Of a DNA stretch of 64,000 bases, positions 8,640-17,480 are shown piece after piece (the stretch's first letter is position 1; each line of letters starts with the position of its first letter). The position numbers and the translations under genes were made by a program. Source of the DNA: Bradyrhizobium stylosanthis (lineage in GTDB: Bacteria > Pseudomonadota > Alphaproteobacteria > Rhizobiales > Xanthobacteraceae); assembly GCF_001641335.1 (NCBI RefSeq), contig NZ_LVEM01000002.1:124001-188000 (forward strand), written 5' to 3'. The notes under the pieces are model-generated. The model searched no databases. It saw nothing but the letters and a program-made list of their open reading frames with translations, and was not told the origin of the DNA.

Positions 8640-10169
8640 ATGAACCAAGCAGCCAACGCCAACCTGTTTTCCCGCCTGTTCGACGGCCTCGACGACCCCA
8701 AGCGCCTCGCGATCGAGACGCAGGACGGCGCCCATATCAGCTATGGCGATCTGATCGCGCGGGCAGGCCAGATGGCGAACGTGCTGGTGGCGCGCGGCGT
8801 GAAGCCTGGCGACCGCGTCGCGGTGCAGGTGGAAAAATCGGTCGCCAATATCGTGCTGTATCTCGGCACGGTGCGCGCCGGCGCGGTCTATCTGCCGCTC
8901 AACACCGCCTATACGCTCAACGAACTCGACTATTTCATCGGCGATGCCGAGCCGTCGCTGGTGGTCTGCGATCCCTCCAAGGCCGATGGCCTCGGTCCGA
9001 TCGCCGCCAAGGTGAAGGCCAAGGTCGAGACGCTCGGGCCTGACGGCAAGGGCTCGCTGACGGATGCCGCCGGCAAGGCGAGCAGCGAGTTCGCCACCGT
9101 CTCGCGGGCCAATGACGATCTCGCCGCGATCCTCTACACGTCGGGCACCACCGGCCGCTCCAAGGGCGCGATGCTGACCCACGACAATCTCGCGTCGAAC
9201 TCACTGTCGCTGGTCGATTACTGGCGCTTTACCGACAAGGACGTGCTGATCCACGCGCTGCCGATCTACCATACCCACGGCCTGTTCGTGGCGACCAACG
9301 TGACGCTGTTCTCGCGGGCGTCGATGATCTTCCTGCCCAAGCTCGATCCGGACCTCATCATCAAGCTGATGGCGCGCGCGACCGTGCTGATGGGCGTGCC
9401 GACCTTCTATACGCGCCTGCTGCAGAACTCCGCGCTGTCGCGCGACACCACGAAGCACATGCGTCTCTTCATCTCTGGCTCGGCGCCGCTGCTGGCCGAA
9501 ACCCATCGCGAATGGTCGGCGCGCACCGGGCATGCCGTGCTCGAGCGCTACGGCATGACCGAAACCAACATGAATACGTCCAACCCCTATGACGGCGAGC
9601 GCGTGCCCGGCGCGGTCGGCTTCCCGCTTCCCGGCGTCTCGGTGCGCGTGACCGAGCCCGAAACCGGCAAGGAGCTGCCGCGCGACGAGATCGGCATGAT
9701 CGAGGTCAAGGGCCCGAACGTGTTCAAGGGCTACTGGCGGATGCCGGAGAAGACCAAGTCCGAATTCCGGCCAGACGGCTTCTTCATCACCGGCGACCTC
9801 GGCAAGATCGACGACAAGGGCTACGTCCACATCCTCGGCCGCGGCAAGGATCTCGTCATCTCCGGCGGCTTCAACGTCTATCCGAAGGAGATCGAGAGCG
9901 AGATCGACGCCATGCCGGGCGTGGTCGAGTCGGCGGTCATCGGCGTGCCGCATGCCGATTTCGGCGAGGGCGTCACGGCCGTGCTGGTCTGCAACAAGGG
10001 CGCAGACGTCACCGAAGCCGCCGTGCTGAAGGCCCTCGACGGACGGTTGGCAAAATTCAAGATGCCCAAGCGGGTGTTCGTGGTCGACGAGCTGCCGCGC
10101 AATACGATGGGCAAGGTGCAGAAGAACGTGCTGCGCGATACGTACAAGGATATTTACGCGAAGAAGTGA
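8640..10169 (+). CDS. matB: Malonyl-CoA synthetase
   Basis: This cytoplasmic enzyme joins malonate (or methylmalonate) to CoA using ATP. The 509-residue ANL-superfamily enzyme closely follows my memory of Rhodopseudomonas palustris MatB. The P-loop YTSGTTGRSKG is at 166-176, HALPIYHTHG is typical of the group, the ERYGMTETNMN block follows, and the C-terminal domain ends with the catalytic lysine K492 in NTMGKVQKN. That lysine is an acetylation target in the R. palustris protein. Start ATG 8640 has GAGG nine bases upstream. The usual partners matA (decarboxylase) and matC (transporter) are not adjacent. Confidence 0.95.
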   Translation: MNQAANANLFSRLFDGLDDPKRLAIETQDGAHISYGDLIARAGQMANVLVARGVKPGDRVAVQVEKSVANIVLYLGTVRAGAVYLPLNTAYTLNELDYFIGDAEPSLVVCDPSKADGLGPIAAKVKAKVETLGPDGKGSLTDAAGKASSEFATVSRANDDLAAILYTSGTTGRSKGAMLTHDNLASNSLSLVDYWRFTDKDVLIHALPIYHTHGLFVATNVTLFSRASMIFLPKLDPDLIIKLMARATVLMGVPTFYTRLLQNSALSRDTTKHMRLFISGSAPLLAETHREWSARTGHAVLERYGMTETNMNTSNPYDGERVPGAVGFPLPGVSVRVTEPETGKELPRDEIGMIEVKGPNVFKGYWRMPEKTKSEFRPDGFFITGDLGKIDDKGYVHILGRGKDLVISGGFNVYPKEIESEIDAMPGVVESAVIGVPHADFGEGVTAVLVCNKGADVTEAAVLKALDGRLAKFKMPKRVFVVDELPRNTMGKVQKNVLRDTYKDIYAKK

Positions 10170-10180
10170 GGGGGCGGATC

Positions 10181-10270
10181 CGTAGGGTGGGTTAGCCGAA
10201 GGCGTAACCCACCTCTTTAATTTCCGCGGCGACAGAAGTGGTGGGTTACGCTGCGCTAACCCACCCTACG
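10181..10270. repeat. Palindromic intergenic repeat, family A copy (TTAGCC subtype)
   Basis: It begins CGTAGGGTGGGTTAGCCGAA and ends GCGCTAACCCACCCTACG. It lies between convergent matB and the TauE/SafE gene and could act as a bidirectional terminator, but has no T-tract. Confidence 0.85.
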
Positions 10271-10280
10271 ATGCCAGCCT

Positions 10281-11141
10281 TCACTGCCCAGCCACCAAGC
10301 TCATCACAAAGCGGCTGCCGACGATAAACAGATAACACCCGAACGCCACCTCCAGCGTGCGCTTCGACATCGCATGCGCGGCTCGCACGCCGAGCGGCGC
10401 GGTGACGAGGCTCATCGGCATCACCAGCACGGCGCCGATCAGCGAGACGTAACCAAGCGCGAACGGCACCTGCAGCGCTGCGACGGCGGGATAGGTCGCC
10501 GCCGCCGGCCAGCCGGCGTAGATGTAGCCGAGCGCGCCGGGAATCGAGATCAGCACGGCGAGCGCCGACGAGGTCGCCACCGCCTGGTGGATCGGACGGC
10601 CGTAGAACGTCATCAGCAGATTCGAGAACAGGCCGCCGCCGATGCCCATCAGCGTCGAGAGGATGCCGACGCAGAAGCCGTAGAACCGCATCAGGGCCCC
10701 CTTCGGCAGGTCGTCGCCGAACTTCCAGCCTTCACGCGCGAGGATCAGGCGCGCTGCGGCCGAATAGGCGACGCAGACGAACACGATCTTGAACAGCTTT
10801 TCCGGCGCATAGCGCGCGATCACGCTGCCGCAGACGACGCCGATCACGATCGGCAGCCACCACACGCGCAGGATCGTCATGTCCACGGCACCGCGCTTGT
10901 AATGCGCCTGGAACGACCGAATCGATGTCGGGATGATCACCGCGAGCGAGGTGCCGATGCAGAGCGGCATGCGCACCTCCAGCGGCACGCCGGCGATACG
11001 GAAGCATTCGTAGAACACCGGCACGAGAATCGCGCCGCCGCCGATGCCGAACACGCCGGCCAAAAATCCCGAGAGCGCGCCCGTTGCGATCAGCAACAGC
11101 GCGAGCTCGACGATCTCCTTGATATCAAGACCTGCAATCAC
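10281..11141 (-). CDS. TauE/SafE family sulfite/anion exporter
   Basis: The 286-residue integral membrane protein has about eight hydrophobic segments. It shows two family repeats with glycine-rich motifs (GFLAGVFGIGGGAILVP near residues 25-41 and a second LMGIGGGLFSN in the middle). This is the TSUP/TauE/SafE permease family, which moves sulfite, sulfoacetate or other small anions; the substrate cannot be read from sequence. The start is GTG at 11141. No sulfur metabolism genes are adjacent, though a sulfite-oxidase-fold protein lies about 5 kb away. Confidence 0.88.
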   Translation of the reverse strand: MIAGLDIKEIVELALLLIATGALSGFLAGVFGIGGGAILVPVFYECFRIAGVPLEVRMPLCIGTSLAVIIPTSIRSFQAHYKRGAVDMTILRVWWLPIVIGVVCGSVIARYAPEKLFKIVFVCVAYSAAARLILAREGWKFGDDLPKGALMRFYGFCVGILSTLMGIGGGLFSNLLMTFYGRPIHQAVATSSALAVLISIPGALGYIYAGWPAAATYPAVAALQVPFALGYVSLIGAVLVMPMSLVTAPLGVRAAHAMSKRTLEVAFGCYLFIVGSRFVMSLVAGQ

Positions 11142-11664
11142 CCCTGACCTGCCCCGGCGACTGGTCGCAGCGTCTCCGAAGCGCGCGTTCGGAGTTGGCT
11201 ACGCGCCAAGCTCTAGGCGATCTGATTTGTGCGGTCGACCGCTGCGTTCGCTGTCTTGGGTGGGATGCAGGCCGCGCATATCCGTCCACGCTGCGAAAAA
11301 TCAGTGCGCCCGACGGAAATTGGCGACGTCGCTTTGGCCGATCGATCGGCCGCTCGCGGCATGAACTGACTGGTTCGAACGCCGGACGGCCGAAGGCTGG
11401 TTAGAGCCGTTCCAATAGCAATTTCAATGCGCCTCACCCGTCGCCGCAAAGTATGAATATATATTCTTTCTTTGGTCGGCATACCGCCCCTCTGGTATAC
11501 CAAGGCCCTGATTGGCCTTGTTTCATCAAGGGCCTAGGGCTGAACGACGGTTCGATTTATGGCGATTTGGTGATTGCGCAGGCCAAACCGACTCCGTAAA
11601 TAGAGCCGACCTTTCGCGATCCCCGCGCGCCCTCTGCTGGGCCGCAATAAAACATCAAAAGCCC
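11142..11664. other. Long gene-free region upstream of sdhC
   Basis: There are 523 bases without a convincing gene between the divergent TauE/SafE gene and sdhC. It contains an AT-rich stretch (ATGAATATATATTCTTTCTTTGG, about 11453-11475, atypical for this genome) and a 10-bp palindrome at 11493. This is presumably the promoter and control region of the sdh operon. Short frames here have non-native codon use. Confidence 0.5.
11493..11502. promoter_or_regulatory. Candidate GntR-type operator upstream of sdhCDAB
   Basis: The perfect palindrome TGGTATACCA resembles FadR-subfamily GntR operators (T-N-GT-N-AC-N-A). It sits about 160 bases before sdhC, just after the AT-rich stretch that could hold a promoter. 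The assignment is by pattern only. Confidence 0.3.
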
Positions 11665-12063
11665 ATGACCGCACGGATCGAACGACCGCTTTCACCACAC
11701 CTGCAAGTCTATCGCTGGACCTTGACGATGGCGCTGTCCATCGTTCACCGCGCCACCGGTATCGCCCTTTACGTCGGAACCCTGCTGCTGGCCTGGTGGC
11801 TGATCGCGGCGGCGTCCGGCCCCGCCGCCTATGCCCATGTCCAGGCCTTCACCGGCAGCATCATCGGCCGCCTGATTCTGTTCGGCTACACCTGGGCGCT
11901 GATGCATCATATGCTGAGCGGCATCCGGCATTTCGTCTGGGATCTCGGCTTCGGCTTCAAGGCCAATGAGCGCGAAGCGCTGACCTGGGGCGCGCTGATC
12001 GGCGGCATCGTGCTGACGGTTCTGATCTGGATCATCGCCTATGCGACCGGAGGCGGACGATGA
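11665..12063 (+). CDS. sdhC: Succinate dehydrogenase cytochrome b556 subunit
   Basis: SdhC anchors the complex II catalytic dimer and shares heme b and the quinone site with SdhD. The 132-residue product has the family start RPLSPHLQVYRW, the SIVHRATGIAL motif at the start of helix 1, and the heme-ligand histidine in HHMLSGIRHFVWD, with three helices. I chose ATG 11665 because the family N-terminus begins there; the frame is open upstream to 11512 without family character. Its stop overlaps the sdhD start by 4 bases. Confidence 0.96.
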   Translation: MTARIERPLSPHLQVYRWTLTMALSIVHRATGIALYVGTLLLAWWLIAAASGPAAYAHVQAFTGSIIGRLILFGYTWALMHHMLSGIRHFVWDLGFGFKANEREALTWGALIGGIVLTVLIWIIAYATGGGR

Positions 12064-12464
12064 GCGCGACCGATACGCCCAAGCGCAGCATGCGCACCCC
12101 GCTCGGCCGCGTCCGCAATCTCGGCGCCGCCCATTCCGGCACGTCCGACTTCTGGCGCCAGCGCGTCACCGCCGTCGCGATGACGCTGCTGATGATCCCG
12201 GTGCTGGTGATCATCGTGATGCTGTTCGGCCGCAACCAGGCCTTCGTGGCGCAGACGCTCGGTTCGCTGCCGATCGCCGTCATCATGCTGCTCTTCATCG
12301 TCGCCAGCGCCTGGCACATGAAGATCGGCATGCAGGTGGTGATCGAGGACTACATTCATAACGAGAAGCTGAAGCTCGTCTCGGTCATGCTCAACAACTT
12401 CTTCTCGGTCGCCGTGGCACTGGCCTCGATCTACGCGATCCTGAAACTTTCCTCCGGAGTGTAA
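12060..12464 (+). CDS. sdhD: Succinate dehydrogenase membrane anchor subunit
   Basis: The 134-residue product has three membrane helices. It has the N-terminal GAAHSGTSDFWRQRVTAVA pattern typical of alphaproteobacterial SdhD, a heme-region histidine in ASAWHMKIGMQVVIEDYIH, and a following Tyr. It pairs with SdhC in complex II. ATGA overlaps the sdhC stop, implying translational coupling. Confidence 0.96.
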   Translation: MSATDTPKRSMRTPLGRVRNLGAAHSGTSDFWRQRVTAVAMTLLMIPVLVIIVMLFGRNQAFVAQTLGSLPIAVIMLLFIVASAWHMKIGMQVVIEDYIHNEKLKLVSVMLNNFFSVAVALASIYAILKLSSGV

Positions 12465-12467
12465 CCC

Positions 12468-14303
12468 ATGGCCGCTGAGACCAATGGCAAGGGCAACGGC
12501 GCTCCCGCCACCAACGGAAAAGCCTATCCGATCGAAGACCACACCTACGACGTCGTCGTGGTCGGCGCCGGCGGCGCCGGTCTGCGCGCCGTGGTCGGCT
12601 GCAGCGAAGCCGGCCTGAAGACGGCCTGCATCACCAAGGTGTTTCCGACCCGCTCGCACACGGTCGCGGCGCAGGGCGGCATCTCGGCCTCGCTCGGCAA
12701 CATGCACAAGGACGACTGGCGCTGGCACATGTACGACACCGTGAAGGGGTCGGACTGGCTCGGCGACCAGGACGCGATCGAATACATGGTGCGCAACGCG
12801 CCCGACGCGGTCTACGAGCTCGAGCATTGGGGCGTGCCGTTCTCGCGCACCGAGGACGGCAAGATCTACCAGCGTCCGTTCGGCGGTATGACCACCGAGT
12901 TCGGCAAGTCGCAGGCGCAGCGCACCTGCGCCGCCGCCGACCGCACCGGCCACGCCATGCTGCACACGATGTACGGCCAGTCGCTGCGCCACGCGGCCGA
13001 GTTCTTCATCGAGTTCTTCGCCATCGACCTGATCATGGACGACCAGGGCACCTGCCGCGGCGTCATCGCGCTCAAGCTCGACGACGGCACGCTGCACCGC
13101 TTCCGCGCCCAGACCGTGATCCTCGCCACCGGCGGCTACGGCCGCGCCTACGCTTCCTGCACCTCGGCGCACACCTGCACCGGCGACGGCGGCGGCATGG
13201 TGCTGCGCGCCGGCCTGCCGATGCAGGACATGGAGTTCGTGCAGTTCCATCCGACCGGCATCTACGGCTCGGGCTGTCTCGTCACCGAAGGCGCCCGCGG
13301 CGAAGGCGGCTATCTCGTCAACTCCGAAGGCGAGCGCTTCATGGAGCGCTATGCGCCTTCCGCGAAGGACCTCGCCTCACGCGACGTCGTCTCGCGCGCG
13401 ATGACCATCGAGATCCGCGAGGGACGCGGCGTCGGCAAGAAGAAGGACCACATCTTCCTGCATCTCGACCATCTCGATCCCGCGGTGCTCGCCGAGCGGC
13501 TGCCGGGCATCTCGGAATCCGCAAAAATCTTCGCCAATGTCGACGTGACGCGCGAGCCGATCCCGATCGTGCCGACCGTGCACTACAACATGGGCGGCAT
13601 CCCCACGAACTATCACGGCGAAGTGCTGACCAAGAAGGACGGCGACGACAACGCGATCATCCCGGGCCTGATGGCGATCGGCGAAGCGGCCTGCGTCTCC
13701 GTGCACGGCGCCAACCGCCTCGGCTCCAACTCGCTGATCGACCTCGTCGTGTTCGGCCGCGCCGCGGCGCTCCGCCTCGCCGAGAAGCTCACGCCCAATG
13801 CCAAGCAGCCCGAGCTGCCGGCGAACTCGTCGGACCTCGCGCTCGGCCGTCTCGACCATTACCGCTACGCCTCCGGCGGCACCCCGACCGCGAAGCTGCG
13901 CGAGGGCATGCAGAACGTGATGCAGACCAATTGCGCGGTGTTCCGCACCGGCGAAGTCCTGAGCGAAGGCCAGCACCTGATCGAGAAGGTCCACAGCGGC
14001 ATCACCGACATCGCGGTGTCCGATCGTTCGCTGGTTTGGAATTCCGACCTGATCGAGACGCTGGAATTCGACAATCTGATCTCGCAGGCGGTGGTGACGA
14101 TGGACTCCGCCGCCAACCGCACCGAGAGCCGCGGCGCGCATGCCCGCGAGGACTTCTCCGCGCGCGACGACAAGAACTGGATGAAGCACACGCTGGCCTG
14201 GCTGGACGACAAGGGCAAGGTCAAGATCGAGTATCGCCCGGTTCACGACTACACCATGACCAACGACGTGCAGTACATCCCGCCCAAGGCGCGCGTGTAC
14301 TGA
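12468..14303 (+). CDS. sdhA: Succinate dehydrogenase flavoprotein subunit
   Basis: This is the catalytic subunit of complex II (TCA cycle and respiratory chain), oxidising succinate to fumarate. The 611-residue length is typical. GAGGAG at 33-38 binds ADP of FAD. His64 in SHTVAAQGG is the covalent FAD site. The substrate region has HPTGIYGSG and the catalytic arginine in TEGARGEGG. The C-terminal region has the [16 protein letters not shown] [17 protein letters not shown] block. A GGAG lies 8 bases upstream of the ATG, 3 bases after sdhD. Confidence 0.98.
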   Translation: MAAETNGKGNGAPATNGKAYPIEDHTYDVVVVGAGGAGLRAVVGCSEAGLKTACITKVFPTRSHTVAAQGGISASLGNMHKDDWRWHMYDTVKGSDWLGDQDAIEYMVRNAPDAVYELEHWGVPFSRTEDGKIYQRPFGGMTTEFGKSQAQRTCAAADRTGHAMLHTMYGQSLRHAAEFFIEFFAIDLIMDDQGTCRGVIALKLDDGTLHRFRAQTVILATGGYGRAYASCTSAHTCTGDGGGMVLRAGLPMQDMEFVQFHPTGIYGSGCLVTEGARGEGGYLVNSEGERFMERYAPSAKDLASRDVVSRAMTIEIREGRGVGKKKDHIFLHLDHLDPAVLAERLPGISESAKIFANVDVTREPIPIVPTVHYNMGGIPTNYHGEVLTKKDGDDNAIIPGLMAIGEAACVSVHGANRLGSNSLIDLVVFGRAAALRLAEKLTPNAKQPELPANSSDLALGRLDHYRYASGGTPTAKLREGMQNVMQTNCAVFRTGEVLSEGQHLIEKVHSGITDIAVSDRSLVWNSDLIETLEFDNLISQAVVTMDSAANRTESRGAHAREDFSARDDKNWMKHTLAWLDDKGKVKIEYRPVHDYTMTNDVQYIPPKARVY

Positions 14304-14327
14304 TCGAACAGCGAAGGCCTTATCGAA

Positions 14328-15110
14328 ATGGTTGAATTCGCACTTCCGAAGAACTCCAAGATCACCGGCGGCAAGACCTGGCCGAAGCCCGCGGGCGCGA
14401 CCGAGCTGCGCGAGTTCAAGGTCTATCGCTGGAATCCGGACGACGGCAAGAATCCGAGCGTCGACACTTATTACGTCGACACCCATGATTGCGGTCCGAT
14501 GGTGCTGGACGGCCTGATCTGGATCAAGAACCACATCGACCCGTCGCTGACCTTCCGCCGCTCCTGCCGCGAAGGCGTCTGCGGCTCCTGCGCCATGAAC
14601 ATCGACGGCCAGAACACGCTCGCCTGCACCCGCTCGATGCATGACGTGAAGGACGGCGCGGTGAAGATCAATCCGCTGCCGCACCAGCCGGTCGTGAAGG
14701 ACCTCGTCCCCGACCTGACCAATTTCTACGCGCAGTACGCCTCCGTCGAGCCGTGGCTGAAGACGACCTCGCCGACACCGCAGAAGGAATGGCGCCAGAG
14801 CCACGAGGACCGCGAGAAGCTCGACGGCCTCTACGAGTGCATCCTGTGCGCCTGCTGCTCGACCTCCTGCCCGAGCTATTGGTGGAACAGCGAGCGCTAT
14901 CTCGGCCCCGCCGCGCTGCTGCAGGCCAACCGCTGGGTCTCCGATTCGCGGGACGAGGCGACCGGCGAGCGCCTCGACAATCTCGAGGACCCGTTCCGCC
15001 TCTATCGCTGCCACACCATCATGAACTGCGCCAAGGCCTGCCCGAAGGGCCTGAACCCCGCGGAGGCCATCGCCGAGCTCAAGCTCAAGATGGTCGAGCG
15101 CCAGATCTAG
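14328..15110 (+). CDS. sdhB: Succinate dehydrogenase iron-sulfur subunit
   Basis: The 260-residue subunit carries electrons from FAD to quinone. The [2Fe-2S] cluster is bound by C80, C85, C88 and C100 ([10 protein letters not shown] and TLAC). The [4Fe-4S] and [3Fe-4S] clusters are bound by the [12 protein letters not shown] and [17 protein letters not shown] segments. It is the last gene of sdhCDAB, 24 bases after sdhA, and a GC-rich hairpin follows the stop. Confidence 0.98.
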   Translation: MVEFALPKNSKITGGKTWPKPAGATELREFKVYRWNPDDGKNPSVDTYYVDTHDCGPMVLDGLIWIKNHIDPSLTFRRSCREGVCGSCAMNIDGQNTLACTRSMHDVKDGAVKINPLPHQPVVKDLVPDLTNFYAQYASVEPWLKTTSPTPQKEWRQSHEDREKLDGLYECILCACCSTSCPSYWWNSERYLGPAALLQANRWVSDSRDEATGERLDNLEDPFRLYRCHTIMNCAKACPKGLNPAEAIAELKLKMVERQI

Positions 15111-15127
15111 CATCGTTCATGCTACGG

Positions 15128-15149
15128 CCCCCGGCCATCGCGGCCGGGG
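15128..15149 (+). terminator. GC-rich hairpin after sdhB, possible terminator
   Basis: CCCCGGCC pairs with GGCCGGGG around a short loop 18 bases after the sdhB stop. No T-tract follows, so termination would need Rho or the hairpin may only stabilise the message. Confidence 0.4.
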
Positions 15150-15298
15150 TATGCCACGGCCGGCGGCATTTTGAGTAGAATTTGCCGCAACGCGCGTGGC
15201 GGGCGATTTGCCGCAATACAACCAAAGATTACAGCCATAAGCCGCTTCCTTCCCGGCGGGAAGTTCAGTTAAGCTCTCCGGTCTGGACCGGAGCGAAC

Positions 15299-17428
15299 GT
15301 GCACGGCGCGCAACGCAATTCGCTGAGACTCTTGCAGTGGATGATGGCTGCATCCCTGGCGCTGCCGATTGCGCTGTTCGTGATCGCCTCCACGATCTCC
15401 TACAACTCCACCCGCGACATCGCCGACCGCGAGATCCAGCGCACGCTCGACGTCGCGCATGAGCACGCGCTCAAGGTGTTCGAAACCATCGACCGCAGCC
15501 TGTCCGAGCTCAACGAGGTCGTGCGCGGACTTCCCGACGAGGTCATCCGCGCGCGCGAGCCGGCGCTGCACCCCCGGCTGAAGCGGCTGGCCGATTCGCT
15601 GCCGCAGCTCAAATCCGCCTGGATCTTCGACGCCGACGGAAAGGCGCTGGTCAACAGCCTCGCCTCGCCGCCGCCGGAACTGGGCTTTGCCGACCGCGAC
15701 TATTTCTACGTCCATGTCGACCAGAGCATCGGATCCTTCATCGGCACGCCGCTGACGCCGCGCCCGCCCTACCAGGGCGCGCGCTTCTTCGGCGTGAGCC
15801 GACGCCGCGACTCCGACGACGGCCGCTTCATCGGCGTGATCCAGGCCTCGGTGCTGCCGGAATATTTCGAGAGCTTCTATGCCCGGATCGGCTCCGATCC
15901 CGGCAGCTTTTTCGCGATGGGGCGCACCGACGGCGTGATGCTGGCGCATTTCCCCCGGCTCGACCGCGACCTCCGGCTCGATCCAAGCGGGCCGGTCGGC
16001 CGCGAGATCGCCGCGCACCCCGCGCAGGGGCTCATGACGATCGCCTGGCCGTCGGACGGGATCGAGCGCCGCATCGGCTACAGGCGCGTCGCCGAATACC
16101 CGATCTATGTCAGCGCCGGGCTGGAGACGTCGGCGATCCGGGCACGCTGGTACGCGACCATCGGCCAGCATCTGGTGTTCGGCATCCCCGCCACCGCGCT
16201 GCTGTTCCTGCTGCTCGCCTTCGCGTTCCGGCGCACCCAGAATCTCCAGGCCGAAGCCGCCAAGCGGCGGGAGGCCGAGGAGGCGCTCAAGCACAGCCAG
16301 CGGCTGGAGGCGCTCGGGCAGCTCACCGGCGGCGTCGCGCACGACTTCAACAATCTGCTGACCGTGATCCGTGCCTCGGTCGATCTGCTGAACCGGCCGC
16401 AGCTGACCGAGGAGCGGCGGCAGCGCTACATCACGGCGATCGCGGATGCGGTCGCGCGCGCGGCCCGGCTGACCTCGCAGCTATTGGCCTTCGCACGGCG
16501 CCAGACGCTGAAGCCGGAAGTGTTCGACGTCGGCGAGCGGATCCAGTCGCTGCACGACATGCTCGCCACGCTGCTGGGCCCCGCGATCGAGATCAAGATG
16601 CGGCTGCCGGCGGATCCGTGCCTCGTCAATGCCGATGCCAGCCAGTTCGAGACGGCGCTGATCAACATGGCGACCAACGCGCGCGACGCCATGCAGGGCA
16701 AGGGCCGGATCAGCTTCACCGTCGAGGCGGCGGCGAGCGTTCCGGGCAGCCATATCGCGGGGGACCTCGGCTTCGTCGCCGTGACCGTCGCCGACACCGG
16801 CGTCGGCATTCCTGCCGCGCGGCTCGGGCGCGTCTTCGAGCCGTTCTTCACCACCAAGCAGGTCGGACACGGCACCGGTCTCGGCCTGTCGCAGGTGTTC
16901 GGCTTTGCCCGGCAATCCGGCGGCGAGGTGACGGTGGCGAGCGAGGTCGGACAGGGCAGCTCCTTCTCGCTGTTTCTGCCGCGCGTGCCGGCGGAGCTGC
17001 TGCCGCGGCGGCAGGCACCTGACACCGCGCCCGCGGCCGGTAGCGGCATGTCGGTGCTGCTGGTCGAGGACAATATCGAGCTCGCCAATTTCGCCGCCGA
17101 CGGGCTCACCGAGCTCGGCTACAGCATCACGCTGGTCGACAATGCCGCCGATGCGCTCGCCGAGCTCGTCGTGGACGCGGATCGCTTCGACGTCGTGTTC
17201 TCCGACGTGGTGATGCCGGGAATGACCGGGCTCGACCTTGCGCGGGCGATCCGCGATCGCAGCATCGGCGTGCCGGTCGTGCTGACCACCGGCTACAGCC
17301 AGGCGCTGTCGCAGGAGGGCAACCTCGGCTTCGAGCTCGTGCAGAAGCCCTATTCGATCGAGGAATTGTCGCAGGTGCTGCACCGCGCCGCGCGGCTGCG
17401 GCGGGTGCGCGACGGCGCCGCCGAATAG
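15299..17428 (+). CDS. Hybrid sensor histidine kinase with extracytoplasmic Cache-type sensor
   Basis: About 709 residues from GTG 15299, which has GGAG five bases upstream; the frame is open to 15182 without sensible sequence. Order: membrane helix about 14-35; periplasmic double-Cache-like sensor about 40-285 (with SAWIFDADGKALVNS and FFAMGRTDGVMLAHFP); second helix about 287-310; short coil; HisKA with phospho-acceptor His348 in GGVAHDFNNLL; HATPase with NMATNARDAM, DTGVGIP and GTGLGLSQVFG; and a C-terminal receiver from about 585 (LLVEDN, VFSDVVMPG, QKPYS). This architecture is common among alphaproteobacterial hybrid kinases. No cognate output regulator is adjacent, so the signal and target are unknown. 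Confidence 0.93.
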   Translation: MHGAQRNSLRLLQWMMAASLALPIALFVIASTISYNSTRDIADREIQRTLDVAHEHALKVFETIDRSLSELNEVVRGLPDEVIRAREPALHPRLKRLADSLPQLKSAWIFDADGKALVNSLASPPPELGFADRDYFYVHVDQSIGSFIGTPLTPRPPYQGARFFGVSRRRDSDDGRFIGVIQASVLPEYFESFYARIGSDPGSFFAMGRTDGVMLAHFPRLDRDLRLDPSGPVGREIAAHPAQGLMTIAWPSDGIERRIGYRRVAEYPIYVSAGLETSAIRARWYATIGQHLVFGIPATALLFLLLAFAFRRTQNLQAEAAKRREAEEALKHSQRLEALGQLTGGVAHDFNNLLTVIRASVDLLNRPQLTEERRQRYITAIADAVARAARLTSQLLAFARRQTLKPEVFDVGERIQSLHDMLATLLGPAIEIKMRLPADPCLVNADASQFETALINMATNARDAMQGKGRISFTVEAAASVPGSHIAGDLGFVAVTVADTGVGIPAARLGRVFEPFFTTKQVGHGTGLGLSQVFGFARQSGGEVTVASEVGQGSSFSLFLPRVPAELLPRRQAPDTAPAAGSGMSVLLVEDNIELANFAADGLTELGYSITLVDNAADALAELVVDADRFDVVFSDVVMPGMTGLDLARAIRDRSIGVPVVLTTGYSQALSQEGNLGFELVQKPYSIEELSQVLHRAARLRRVRDGAAE

Positions 17429-17480
17429 CAGTAACATGGAACCGGCTGGAACCGGCTGAGTTCCCTGGCGTTACCCGGCC

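Noticed and set aside
13377..15113. 578-codon frame antisense to sdhA/sdhB
   Set aside because: A side effect of high GC; no domain, and it runs across two well-identified genes.
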